Source of the DNA: Nibrella viscosa
GTDB lineage: Bacteria > Bacteroidota > Bacteroidia > Cytophagales > Spirosomataceae
Assembly: GCF_039541875.1 (NCBI RefSeq)
Contig: NZ_BAABHB010000003.1
Coordinates: 558,001 to 622,000, forward strand
DNA: 64,000 nt
Direction of reading: 5' to 3'
Below, one piece after another: positions 52,382 to 60,820 of the stretch. A program made the translations under genes and the position numbers. The first letter of the stretch is position 1. Each line of letters begins with the position of its first letter. The notes beneath the pieces were generated by a model. The model was given only the letters and a program-made list of their open reading frames with translations, did no database searches and was not told where the DNA came from.

Positions 52382-53766
52382 TGATCAACATCCGCACCCG
52401 GCTTACCTATCAGTTTATCCTTATCGTAGCGGTTATCCTGCTGTTCTTTTCCCTGGGAGTTTATTTTTTTAGCCGGCTTTATCTCCAGAAACGCTTTTAT
52501 AAACGGCTGCAGGACCGGGCTATCACAACCACCACCCTGCTTTTTGATCTGCAACAGACCGATAGTACGATCTTACGGCTGATTGAGACGCCCAACCGGG
52601 AACCGCTGCTGAACGAGAATATTTCGGTCTATAACGAGCAGACAAAGCAGGTCATCTTCTCTACAAACCCGGCAAACGCCCGCTTTCACCAACAATTTAT
52701 CCCGCAGCTCGATCCGGCGTCGCAAACGTTATATCTGAAACAGGACAACTATCAGCTTGTGGCCATTCACCTGACCAGGGGGGGGGGCGGCAACTGGGTA
52801 ATCGTCAGCGGTATCGACCAGGCCGGCAACGATGCCCTGGACGATCTAAGGCGGATTCTGATCGTGATGGTGCTGGCGGCCGTGCTGCTGCTGGGCGTGT
52901 CGGGCTGGTTTTTTGCCGGGCGGGCGCTGGCCCCCATGTCGGGTATTGTCCGGCAGGTGAATACCATCTTTCCGGCCAATGTGCAGCAACGGGTACGGCA
53001 CCCGAACCGCTCCGACGAGATTGGGGTACTTGTGGCTACGTTCAATCAGTTGCTCGACCGTATTGAGCAGGCCCTGAATACGCAGAAGATGTTTATTGCG
53101 AATGTGTCGCACGAACTCAAAAATCCCCTGACCCGCATCAGTTCACAGATCGATGTCGCGCTGATTCAGAAGCGTGAGCCGGAGGTTTACGAAAAAACGC
53201 TCCGGTCGCTGCAGGAGGATACCCGCTCACTTGCACAACTAACCAATACGCTGCTGGAACTGGCAAACACGGTGGCCCAGGCCAAAGACCTGCCTATGGA
53301 ACCTGTTCGGATGGATGAACTGCTCTGGGAGGCTAAACACCAGCTACAGCAATGGCATGCTAATTACCAGATCCGGCTTGACTTTACGGCTTTCCCCGAT
53401 GATGAAGAGGCCCTGCTCGTGCAGGGAAACAAAGCTGCGCTGAAAGTGCTGCTGATGAACCTGCTGGATAATGCCTGTAAGTTTTCACCTGCCCAAACGG
53501 CAGTTGTGACGTTTGCCGCCAGCGAAGGGACCATCAGAATAGCCGTTTACAACCAAGGTTTGCCGATACCTGCGGCTGATCTGCCCCATATCTTTCAGCC
53601 GTTTTTCCGGGCTAATGCCACGGCTCAGTCGAGCAAAGGACATGGCGTAGGACTGGCGGTGGTAGCTCAGGTGGCTGAGATTCACCAGGGTGACATAAAC
53701 GTGCAGTCTGCCCATGATGGTACCACGTTTACCCTGACCCTCCCAATTTCATCCGTTTTAAGGTGA
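52381..53766 (+). CDS. Sensor histidine kinase with G10 tract in sensor domain
   Basis: A 461-residue membrane kinase. Two hydrophobic segments (about 13-32, 158-177) flank a periplasmic sensor of about 120 residues; a HAMP linker follows, then HisKA with phospho-acceptor His244 in VSHELKNPLTRISSQID and HATPase_c with LLDNACKFSPAQTAVV (N-box), GLPIPAADLPHIFQPFF (G1/F) and GHGVGLAVVAQV (G2). It phosphorylates the response regulator encoded just upstream. Codons near 52776-52788 hold ten consecutive G (Arg-Gly-Gly-Gly-Gly), a possible slippage site that would shift frame in the sensor domain. The stimulus is unknown. Confidence 0.94.
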   Translation: MINIRTRLTYQFILIVAVILLFFSLGVYFFSRLYLQKRFYKRLQDRAITTTTLLFDLQQTDSTILRLIETPNREPLLNENISVYNEQTKQVIFSTNPANARFHQQFIPQLDPASQTLYLKQDNYQLVAIHLTRGGGGNWVIVSGIDQAGNDALDDLRRILIVMVLAAVLLLGVSGWFFAGRALAPMSGIVRQVNTIFPANVQQRVRHPNRSDEIGVLVATFNQLLDRIEQALNTQKMFIANVSHELKNPLTRISSQIDVALIQKREPEVYEKTLRSLQEDTRSLAQLTNTLLELANTVAQAKDLPMEPVRMDELLWEAKHQLQQWHANYQIRLDFTAFPDDEEALLVQGNKAALKVLLMNLLDNACKFSPAQTAVVTFAASEGTIRIAVYNQGLPIPAADLPHIFQPFFRANATAQSSKGHGVGLAVVAQVAEIHQGDINVQSAHDGTTFTLTLPISSVLR

Positions 53767-53840
53767 ATTTAAAGTGGGCTTAAGTCGCCCTTAAGTTCGG
53801 TGTTGTTGCTTTGTGGCACACTACCTGTCAAACATAAAAC

Positions 53841-54785
53841 ATGGACGTTACAGGCAACAAACAGGGAAACCTGAACATGACCATCGGGGCCCTCATCGGG
53901 GTGGTGGCTTTGTTGGGGTATCTCTTTATCGGTTCCCGCAACGAAACACTCGAAGTTCAGAAACTGCTGACCACCAAAGTAGAGCAATTGGCTGCGACGC
54001 AGGTCAGTCTGGATTCCCTCTCTATCGTATTGGACCAAAAGATGGCGGAAGTGCGGCAGTTGGGGGGCAATGTTACCCGACTGGAGCAGATTCGCCGGCA
54101 ACTGGAAACCGATAAGCAGAAACTGAAATACGATCTGGACTTTTCTGTCCTGCGTTACCGCCATAAAATCAGCGAGTACAGAGACTTTCTGACGCAGAAC
54201 GAGGTGGACATCCGGCAACTCCGGCGTGAAAACGGCTCGCTGCTCAGCCGGGCGCGTACGCTGGAACAGGAGAAGCAACTCATTCTGAACGAAAACGAGG
54301 GGCTGCGGCAGGAAAAAGAAGCGCTGTCGAAGACGGTGGTGGCCTACTCGCGCCAGAATGCTGATCTGACCAGCAAGGTAACGCTGGCTTCGGCCATGAA
54401 AGCTGTCAATGTAGAGGTGCTGGCCGTAGCCGGCAACGGTAAAGAGCGTAGTGGCGGCTCGTACAAAGCCTCACGCATCGACCGGCTGAAAATAGCCTTT
54501 GTGATACCCGCCAACCCGCTGGCGGTGAAGAATACGAAAGACATCTACGTGCGTATTCTCGACCCAAACGGGGCGGTTGTCAGTGATAACGGCATTGGTG
54601 GCATAACCTGGTATGAGGGCCGGGAGATCGGGTATAGCACCCGCCAGGCTGTGCCCTTCGAAAACAACGATCAGCGTATTGACATTCTGTTCTGGAAAGA
54701 TTCGCCCTATAAGTCCGGCAGCTATACCGTTGAATTATACGCCGAAGGATTCCAAATCGGCAACGGCCGGTTTGATGTGAAGTAA
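53841..54785 (+). CDS. Membrane-anchored coiled-coil protein, unknown
   Basis: A 314-residue protein with an N-terminal hydrophobic segment (MTIGALIGVVALLGYLFIG), a long coiled-coil of about 130 residues rich in Leu, Glu, Gln and Arg (about 35-180), and a C-terminal beta-rich domain of about 110 residues with IDRLKIAFVIPANPLAVKNTKDIYVR and RIDILFWKDSPYKSG. It resembles a Bacteroidota family seen near two-component genes, sometimes labelled as SMC-like because of the coiled coil; no ATP motif is present. It follows the kinase gene by 74 bp and precedes the EEP-family gene by 38 bp. Function cannot be assigned. Confidence 0.75.
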   Translation: MDVTGNKQGNLNMTIGALIGVVALLGYLFIGSRNETLEVQKLLTTKVEQLAATQVSLDSLSIVLDQKMAEVRQLGGNVTRLEQIRRQLETDKQKLKYDLDFSVLRYRHKISEYRDFLTQNEVDIRQLRRENGSLLSRARTLEQEKQLILNENEGLRQEKEALSKTVVAYSRQNADLTSKVTLASAMKAVNVEVLAVAGNGKERSGGSYKASRIDRLKIAFVIPANPLAVKNTKDIYVRILDPNGAVVSDNGIGGITWYEGREIGYSTRQAVPFENNDQRIDILFWKDSPYKSGSYTVELYAEGFQIGNGRFDVK

Positions 54786-54823
54786 GTAGTAAGTGCTTTC
54801 TCCAACTCCCATTCGCTACACGT

Positions 54824-56035
54824 ATGAAATTCCCTGGAAACCGGCTCCTGTTAGGGCCTGCTACCTCTATTGTTTCTCTATGGTCGGCCATACAACCGTT
54901 TCGGCAGGACTTATTGGGTCTTGCGATCTGGCTTTTTAACCAATATCGAACGTTTCCGGTGGCGTATGCCGCCCTGAGCTATTTGTTTTTCACGATGGCG
55001 TTCTGCCACTACCCCATCGGTGGGCACTGGCTGACGGGGTTTATCATGATGACCCTGCCGCTGGCAATTCTGTCCGGCCTGTTTGCCAGTATTTACCTGC
55101 TCTGCCGGCAGGAGAAAATGATGGCCACCGCCGGCCTGATCTGGGTGCTGTTTTCGCTGCCGGTCGTCAAACGGCTGATTGGTGCCGGCCTAACAGACGT
55201 GACCACCAGCCAGGCGGCTTCGCTGAAGGTACTCAGCTTTAACAGCGAAACCTTTCCCGAAGCATCGGCTACCCTGTTTGATGAGGGCTTGCTGACGGCG
55301 GATATTGCCTGTTTTCAGGAGTATTCGCCTAACCGCCGGGTTGAAGGTGAGTATGCCTATAAACTGGAAAAGCTGACCTCGTTTGGCCCCGACCGGCAGG
55401 TTGGCCTGGCTTTGTTCTCGCAATATCCGATTATAAATCACTACAGCCGGATCTGGGACCGGGACAATGAGCCGGATATAAACGGTTTCCTCTGCGCCGA
55501 CATCGCCTACGGGGCCGATACCATTCGGGTAGTGAATGTCCATCTCTGGTCTATGGGCGTACGCATCAATCAGGCTATGGATGCGCTTAAGGCCGGCGAT
55601 CTGCAGAAGGTCGGGTTTGAACTGTACGACACGTTTCGCCGGCTGAAAAAAGGATTTGAACACCGGAACGGGCAGCTTAAAGAAGTAGAATCCTACGTAG
55701 CGGGCAGCCGGTACCCGGTCATTATCTGTGGCGACTTCAACGAAACGCCCTTCGGGTACTCCTACGGTAAGCTGAGCCTGAACTTCCGTAACGCCTTTGA
55801 GGAGGCCGGTGAGGGACTGGGCTTTACCCTCAACCGGCACCCGTACTGCGTCCGCATCGACCAGCAGTTTTTCAGCGCCGACTGGGCGGTCAGATCCTGC
55901 CAAACTTTATCCAAAGTCTCCTTCTCCGATCATTTTCCGGTGATGGCCCACTATGTGCTGAAGACGTCGCTGAACGCTCCGGCGGAGGGCGTTGCACAGC
56001 GAAAGACGACCATTCGCGAAATAGCCCAGAATTAA
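54824..56035 (+). CDS. Membrane-anchored endonuclease/exonuclease/phosphatase (EEP) family protein
   Basis: A 403-residue protein. Three or four membrane segments occupy the first 120 residues (LLGLAIWLFNQYRTF region, VAYAALSYLFFTMAFCHY, GFIMMTLPLAILSGLFASIYLL, AGLIWVLFSLPVVKR). The EEP domain (about 130-385) shows LKVLSFNSETF, IACFQEYSPN with the metal Glu, RVVNVHLWSMGVRIN, the catalytic DFNETPFGYSYGKL, and SDHFPVMAHYVL. It is a phosphodiesterase or phosphatase with unknown substrate, expected to face the periplasm. The pattern is common in Bacteroidota. It is followed by a gene relic. Confidence 0.88.
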   Translation: MKFPGNRLLLGPATSIVSLWSAIQPFRQDLLGLAIWLFNQYRTFPVAYAALSYLFFTMAFCHYPIGGHWLTGFIMMTLPLAILSGLFASIYLLCRQEKMMATAGLIWVLFSLPVVKRLIGAGLTDVTTSQAASLKVLSFNSETFPEASATLFDEGLLTADIACFQEYSPNRRVEGEYAYKLEKLTSFGPDRQVGLALFSQYPIINHYSRIWDRDNEPDINGFLCADIAYGADTIRVVNVHLWSMGVRINQAMDALKAGDLQKVGFELYDTFRRLKKGFEHRNGQLKEVESYVAGSRYPVIICGDFNETPFGYSYGKLSLNFRNAFEEAGEGLGFTLNRHPYCVRIDQQFFSADWAVRSCQTLSKVSFSDHFPVMAHYVLKTSLNAPAEGVAQRKTTIREIAQN

Positions 56036-56057
56036 ACAGCTTTTGTCTTACGGCTAG

Positions 56058-56222
56058 TTGGTCATAACCATCCGTCACCTGATGCATCACATCAGCGGGC
56101 TGCGTGATCAATGGAACCTGCTGGTCATGGCCGGCTGCCAGATGGATAATGTGATCACGAAAGAGCACATCTTTAACCTGGTCAGGCGGCAAAAGGAACT
56201 GAATTTTGAGCCGGGTAGTCAG
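56058..56222 (+). pseudogene. Fragment of a beta-lactamase-related serine hydrolase
   Basis: A short stretch reads ITIRHLMHHISGLRDQWNLL, GCQMDNVITKEHIF, VRRQKELNFEPGSQ, as in the class C beta-lactamase-related hydrolases, whose mid-protein motif is RHLLxHTSGLxD. It lacks the N-terminal catalytic SxxK region and most of the C-terminus, and the frame departs from homology after PGSQ. There is no start codon context. It is a decayed remnant left between the EEP gene and the peptidase gene. Confidence 0.75.
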
Positions 56223-56429
56223 GTCTCCTGTTGTCGGATGTCGAACGGTCGGGTGCGTAATCTTTGGTTCAAACGGCTGCCGGATGATATTGGAGAAGAG
56301 GAACTTCCTGTTGCGAATAAGGAATGCGAGAAGGCCCAGGTAAAATCGTCTATCTGAGCCTTCTTGCATGTATACCGGGCAATTTTAGGTATGGAGGGTT
56401 ATCTTTGACCGAATAATCATCACCAAATA

Positions 56430-58595
56430 ATGTTCAGACTCGTTTCGCTTGTCCTGCTTTTCGGATTTCCGTTGGTGGCTGCGGCCCAGGTTCAGTGGTT
56501 GGCCGACGGCAACGCTTACTTTAGTAGTTCTGGTGGTACCATTATCCGCACCACCCTGCCCGGCAATCAGACTGCCGTGGTCGTGTCCCGGCAGCAATTG
56601 ACCAACCCGGTTACAAACCAGCCTATACCAATTGCCGGTTACGCGTTTACCAGTGATAGCTCAAAATTGCTGCTGTTTACCAATACCGCCCGCGTCTGGC
56701 GGGCCAATACACGGGGTGACTATTGGGTGCTTGACCGTACCCGCAACCAACTGCGCCAGATCGGTAAAGGCCGGCCGGCCCAGTCGCTGATGTTTGCCAA
56801 ACTCTCGCCCGACGGACAGAAGGTCGCCTATGTGAGCGAGCATAATCTGTTTGTGGAGGATCTGAACGGCGGAAACGTAGTACAGCTTACCAAAGACGGT
56901 ACCCGCAAGCTCATCAACGGCACTTTCGATTGGGCTTACGAAGAAGAGTTCTACCTGCGCGATGGCTTTCGCTGGAGCCCCGACAGCAAACAGATTGCCT
57001 ATTGGCAGATTGATGCCTCCAACATCCGGGATTACCTGATGCTGAATACCATCGACTCGACCTACTCCTTTACCATTCCGGTAGAATACCCAAAAGTAGG
57101 CGAGACACCCTCTTCAGCCCGGATCGGGGTGATCGATGCAACCGGTGGCCCCACCACCTGGCTGAAGCTCCCCGGCGACCCCCGGCAGCATTACCTGATC
57201 CGAATGGAATGGACGCCCGACGCACCGGAGCTCATTGTGCAGCAGATGAACCGGAAGCAGAACCAGACCACGCTGTTTATCGCCAAAGCCGCCGATGGTT
57301 CGGTACGGCCTATTTACAGCGAATCCAGTCAGGCCTGGATTGACCCGCAGCAACACGCCAACAAGCCCTCACCGGAGCTGGGCTGGTGGTGGACCGAAGG
57401 CGGCCGGTCGTTTCTGTGGCTGTCTGAAAAAGACGGCTGGCGGCACCTGTACCGCATCAGCCGGGATGGGAAGAAGGAAACCCTGCTGACCCCCGGCGCG
57501 TACGATGTTGCCCGCTACCTGACGCTGGACGAGAAAACCAATTATGCGTACCTGATAGCCTCGCCGGATAATGCCACCCAACGGTATCTGTATCGCATAA
57601 AAGCCGACGGCAAGGGAGTGCTTCAGCGGCTGTCGCCCGCTGATCAGCCTGGTACCCATACCTATACTATTTCGCCGAACGGTCAGTGGGCGTCGCATAC
57701 ATTCAGCAGCCACCGGGTGGCCCCGGTCCAGGAGTGGGTACACCTGCCCGACCATAAAGTCATTAGCAGCAATACGCCGGCCAACCGGGCTCCGGCCAGA
57801 AAGCGGAACATAGAATTCTTTACCGTGACAACGGACGACGGCATTACCCTGGACGGCTGGATGGTAAAACCCATCGGCTTCGACAGTACCAAAAAGTACC
57901 CCGTCCTGTTCCACGTCTACGGTGAACCGGCTTCGGTAACCACCAACGATACGTACCAGACCGGGTTGGCCGGGGATTTTGATCGAAATACCCTGGATTC
58001 CAACTATTGCTATGTAGCCCTCGACAATCGGGGAACACCTACCCTGAAAGGAGCTGCCTGGCGCAAAGCCATTTACCGGCAGATCGGCCGGATCAACATC
58101 CGCGATCAGGCGATGGGTACGAAGAAATTGCTCCAGCAGCGCCCGTATTTAGACCCCAGCCGGGTAGCGGTCTGGGGCTGGAGTGGCGGGGGCGCTACTA
58201 CGCTGCATCTGCTGTTTCAGTACCCGGATATTTACCAGACCGGCATTGCCGTGGCGGCCGTGACCAACCAACTGCTGTATGACAACATTTACCAGGAACG
58301 CTACATGGGCATACCCCAGGAAAACCGCGAAGATTTCGTGGCCGGGTCGCCCATTACCCACGCCAAAAATCTGCGCGGTAACCTGTTGTACGTCCACGGC
58401 ACCGGCGACGACAACGTGCATTATGCCAATGCCGAGCAACTCATCAACGAGCTGGTGCGCTTCAACAAACCCTTTCAACTGATGGCGTATCCGAACCGCA
58501 GCCACGGTATCTCCGAAGGCCCCGGCACCCGCCGGCATCTGAATACGCTGATGACCAAATTCCTGGTGGAGCATTGCCCGCCCGGTGCGAGGTAG
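56430..58595 (+). CDS. S9 family peptidase, dipeptidyl-peptidase IV-like
   Basis: A 721-residue exported peptidase (signal peptide ends near AAAQ). The N-terminal beta-propeller (about 30-460) is of the DPP-IV type, with VQLTKDGTRKLINGTFDWAYEEEF (double-Glu motif that binds the substrate amino terminus) and GFRWSPDSKQIAYWQIDAS. The catalytic alpha/beta-hydrolase domain has the nucleophile Ser585 in WGWSGGGATT, Asp in HGTGDDNVH and His in NRSHGISEG. It would remove X-Pro dipeptides in the periplasm. It is flanked by degraded gene fragments on both sides. Confidence 0.95.
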   Translation: MFRLVSLVLLFGFPLVAAAQVQWLADGNAYFSSSGGTIIRTTLPGNQTAVVVSRQQLTNPVTNQPIPIAGYAFTSDSSKLLLFTNTARVWRANTRGDYWVLDRTRNQLRQIGKGRPAQSLMFAKLSPDGQKVAYVSEHNLFVEDLNGGNVVQLTKDGTRKLINGTFDWAYEEEFYLRDGFRWSPDSKQIAYWQIDASNIRDYLMLNTIDSTYSFTIPVEYPKVGETPSSARIGVIDATGGPTTWLKLPGDPRQHYLIRMEWTPDAPELIVQQMNRKQNQTTLFIAKAADGSVRPIYSESSQAWIDPQQHANKPSPELGWWWTEGGRSFLWLSEKDGWRHLYRISRDGKKETLLTPGAYDVARYLTLDEKTNYAYLIASPDNATQRYLYRIKADGKGVLQRLSPADQPGTHTYTISPNGQWASHTFSSHRVAPVQEWVHLPDHKVISSNTPANRAPARKRNIEFFTVTTDDGITLDGWMVKPIGFDSTKKYPVLFHVYGEPASVTTNDTYQTGLAGDFDRNTLDSNYCYVALDNRGTPTLKGAAWRKAIYRQIGRINIRDQAMGTKKLLQQRPYLDPSRVAVWGWSGGGATTLHLLFQYPDIYQTGIAVAAVTNQLLYDNIYQERYMGIPQENREDFVAGSPITHAKNLRGNLLYVHGTGDDNVHYANAEQLINELVRFNKPFQLMAYPNRSHGISEGPGTRRHLNTLMTKFLVEHCPPGAR

Positions 58596-58661
58596 ACGTA
58601 AATCCTGCACCAACGCAGAGGGCTTATCGCAACTATTTTGCACAAGGCGCCATCTTCGTCA

Positions 58662-58884
58662 ACGAAATACGGATGCAAGGGCATCAGCTGATCAGGGAGT
58701 CAGGCATTCCGTATGCTTTTTTCACCCTTCCTGGTTTATGGAAAGTCTGGAGTTGGTGTTTTGTCAGGGCGACAAACTCAATGCATTCAAACCGATCAAA
58801 CATCCGATTCACTGGATTGCGGGAATCGATTACGCCCGAATAGTGATCAATGCTATGAAGTCAGGTAATATGCTTGATTCGTAG
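58662..58884 (+). pseudogene. Frameshifted atypical SDR/NmrA-like fragment
   Basis: Two overlapping frames give one family stretch: EIRMQGHQLIRESGIPYAFF in the first frame and PSWFMESLELVFCQGDKLN followed by IKHPIHWIAGIDYARIV in the second. Together they resemble the second half of an atypical SDR of the NmrA or NAD(P)H-binding type, with a shift near 58728. The N-terminal cofactor domain is missing and a stop ends the second frame. It is a gene relic between the DPP-IV-like and GMC genes. Confidence 0.75.
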
Positions 58885-58979
58885 ATTATAGTAGGTATCC
58901 GGCTTTCTCTGCTTTTTACGTTATTGAGCGTTCTGAACGGAACGATCTGTCAATCCTTCTGTTCCCTAACCTTGTCTAT

Positions 58980-60722
58980 ATGGACCTTTTTGAGATTAAG
59001 AAAGCCCCCGCCGTGTACGATGCCGTAATTGTTGGCTCGGGAGCCGGTGGTGGTATGGCCGCTTACATGCTGGCTAAAGCCGGTGCCAAAGTCCTGCTGC
59101 TCGAAGCCGGTGGCTATTACGACCCGGCCGATCCCAAGTATATCACCCAGTTAAAATGGCCTTACGAGTCGCCCCGGCGCGGAGCCAGTACGTTTGCCCG
59201 CTCGGGTGGCGATTTTGATGCGGCCTGGGGCGGCTGGGAACTGGAAGGCGAACCCTATACGTCCAAAAATGGTACCGAGTTCCATTGGTTTCGGTCCCGG
59301 ATGCTGGGCGGCCGCACCAACCACTGGGGCCGTATTTCGCTCCGCTTCGGTCCCGATGACTTTCGGCGCGGTTCGCTGACCGGCATCGGCGACGATTGGC
59401 CCATCACCTACGAAGACATTAAGCCGTATTACGATCAGGTCGATAAACTCATTGGCGTCTTTGGGTCAGTAGAGAACTTTCCCAATAGTCCGGATGGTTT
59501 CTTTCTGCCCCCACCCAAGCCGCGTCTGCACGAGCTGATGCTCAAAAAAGCGGCTACCAGCATCGGTGTTCCGGTAATTCCGTCGCGGCTCTCCATCCTG
59601 ACCAAGCCCATCAACAAAGACCGGGGACAGTGCTTTTACTGCCATCAGTGCAACCGGGGCTGTCAGGCCTATGCCGATTTCTCGTCCTCATCGGTACTGG
59701 TTATCCCGGCCGTCAAAACCGGAAACGTCGAGCTGCGCAACAACGCGATGGTGCGCGAGGTAACCACCGATGCCCGGACGGGGCTGGCTACCGGCGTTTC
59801 GTACGTGGACACGGTTACGCTACAGGAAATTACTGTTCAGGCCAAGACGGTGCTGCTGGGGGCCAGCGCCTGCGAATCGGCGCGGCTGCTGCTGAATTCC
59901 AAATCGGCGCGTTTCCCAAATGGTCTGGCCAATTCGAGTGGGGTAGTGGGCAAGTACCTGAATGACTCAACAGGGGCTTCGCGCTCGGGCTTCGTACCGG
60001 CGCTGATGGACCGCAAACGCTACAACGAAGATGGGGTGGGCGGTATGCACGTCTATACACCCTGGTGGCTGGATAACAAGAAACTGGATTTCCCCCGTGG
60101 TTACCATATCGAATACGGTGGCGGTATGGGGATGCCGGGCTACGGTTTCATGAACGGTATTACCTCGCATAACCACCTGGCACCAGGCCGCGACAAAAAT
60201 CAACGGGTGAGTTACGGAGCCGCCCTGAAAGACGATGTGCGCCGGTTCTACGGAGCTTACGTGAGCATGTCGGGCCGGGGTGAGCCGGTGCCTCTGGAAA
60301 GCAACTATTGCGAAATAGATCCGAACAATGTCGATAAATACGGGATCCCGACGTTACGGTTCCACTACAAATGGACGGACAATGAGGTGAAGCAGGCCAA
60401 GCACATGCAGGATACCTTCGAGGAGATCATCCACGCTATGGGTGGTATTCCGCTGGGCAACAAGCCGGGTGCCAATCAGAACTACGGTCTGGCGGCACCG
60501 GGTCGTATCATCCACGAAGCGGGCACGGTCCGCATGGGCAACGATCCGAACAAATCGGCGCTGAACAAATACCAGCAGGCGCACGACGTTAAAAACCTGT
60601 TTGTGGTCGATGCCGCGCCCTTCGTTTCTCAGGGAGACAAAAACTTAACGTGGACCATTCTGGCCTCCGCCATGCGCACCTCGGAGTATCTGATTGATCA
60701 GGTGAAGAAGAAGAACCTGTAG
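58980..60722 (+). CDS. GMC-family oxidoreductase
   Basis: A 580-residue flavoprotein. The FAD-binding glycine motif is VGSGAGGGMAAYML, with LLLEAGGYYDP; the central part has MLGGRTNHWGRISLRF and a Cys cluster CFYCHQCNRGCQAY (about 220-233) as in 2-keto-gluconate/choline dehydrogenase-type enzymes of this group. The C-terminal signature AGTVRMGNDP and VVDAAPFVSQGDKNLTWTILASAMRTSEYL are typical. It oxidises an alcohol or sugar. A gluconate dehydrogenase subunit 3-like partner gene, common in Bacteroidota, is not next to it. Its stop overlaps the start of palindrome J. Confidence 0.93.
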   Translation: MDLFEIKKAPAVYDAVIVGSGAGGGMAAYMLAKAGAKVLLLEAGGYYDPADPKYITQLKWPYESPRRGASTFARSGGDFDAAWGGWELEGEPYTSKNGTEFHWFRSRMLGGRTNHWGRISLRFGPDDFRRGSLTGIGDDWPITYEDIKPYYDQVDKLIGVFGSVENFPNSPDGFFLPPPKPRLHELMLKKAATSIGVPVIPSRLSILTKPINKDRGQCFYCHQCNRGCQAYADFSSSSVLVIPAVKTGNVELRNNAMVREVTTDARTGLATGVSYVDTVTLQEITVQAKTVLLGASACESARLLLNSKSARFPNGLANSSGVVGKYLNDSTGASRSGFVPALMDRKRYNEDGVGGMHVYTPWWLDNKKLDFPRGYHIEYGGGMGMPGYGFMNGITSHNHLAPGRDKNQRVSYGAALKDDVRRFYGAYVSMSGRGEPVPLESNYCEIDPNNVDKYGIPTLRFHYKWTDNEVKQAKHMQDTFEEIIHAMGGIPLGNKPGANQNYGLAAPGRIIHEAGTVRMGNDPNKSALNKYQQAHDVKNLFVVDAAPFVSQGDKNLTWTILASAMRTSEYLIDQVKKKNL

Positions 60723-60816
60723 TTTGAAGTTTGTAGTCTGAAGTTTGTAGTTAAAAGTGAACCATAGCGGTTAAGCTGGCGGAGCAACTACAAACTTCAG
60801 ACTACAAACTTCAAAC
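60722..60816. repeat. Heptad-arm palindrome J (perfect 31-bp arms)
   Basis: Left arm 60722-60752 and right arm 60786-60816 are exact reverse complements of each other over 31 bp, with 7-bp steps TTTGAAG, TTTGTAG, TCTGAAG, TTTGTAG. The 33-bp loop has TAGCGGTTAAGCTGGCGGAGC. The left arm begins on the last base of the GMC stop codon, and the right arm ends 5 bp before the stop of the convergent lipoprotein gene. Confidence 0.97.
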
Positions 60817-60820
60817 TACA

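Noticed and set aside
53769..54278. Minus-strand open frame opposite the coiled-coil gene
   Set aside because: No signal or domain; the plus-strand frame has the coiled coil and the neighbours' direction.
3666..60816. Ordinary rho-independent terminators as full explanation of the palindromes
   Set aside because: Most lack a T-run, the arms have a strict 7-bp period and the loops are long and share a core; some lie in divergent or leader positions.
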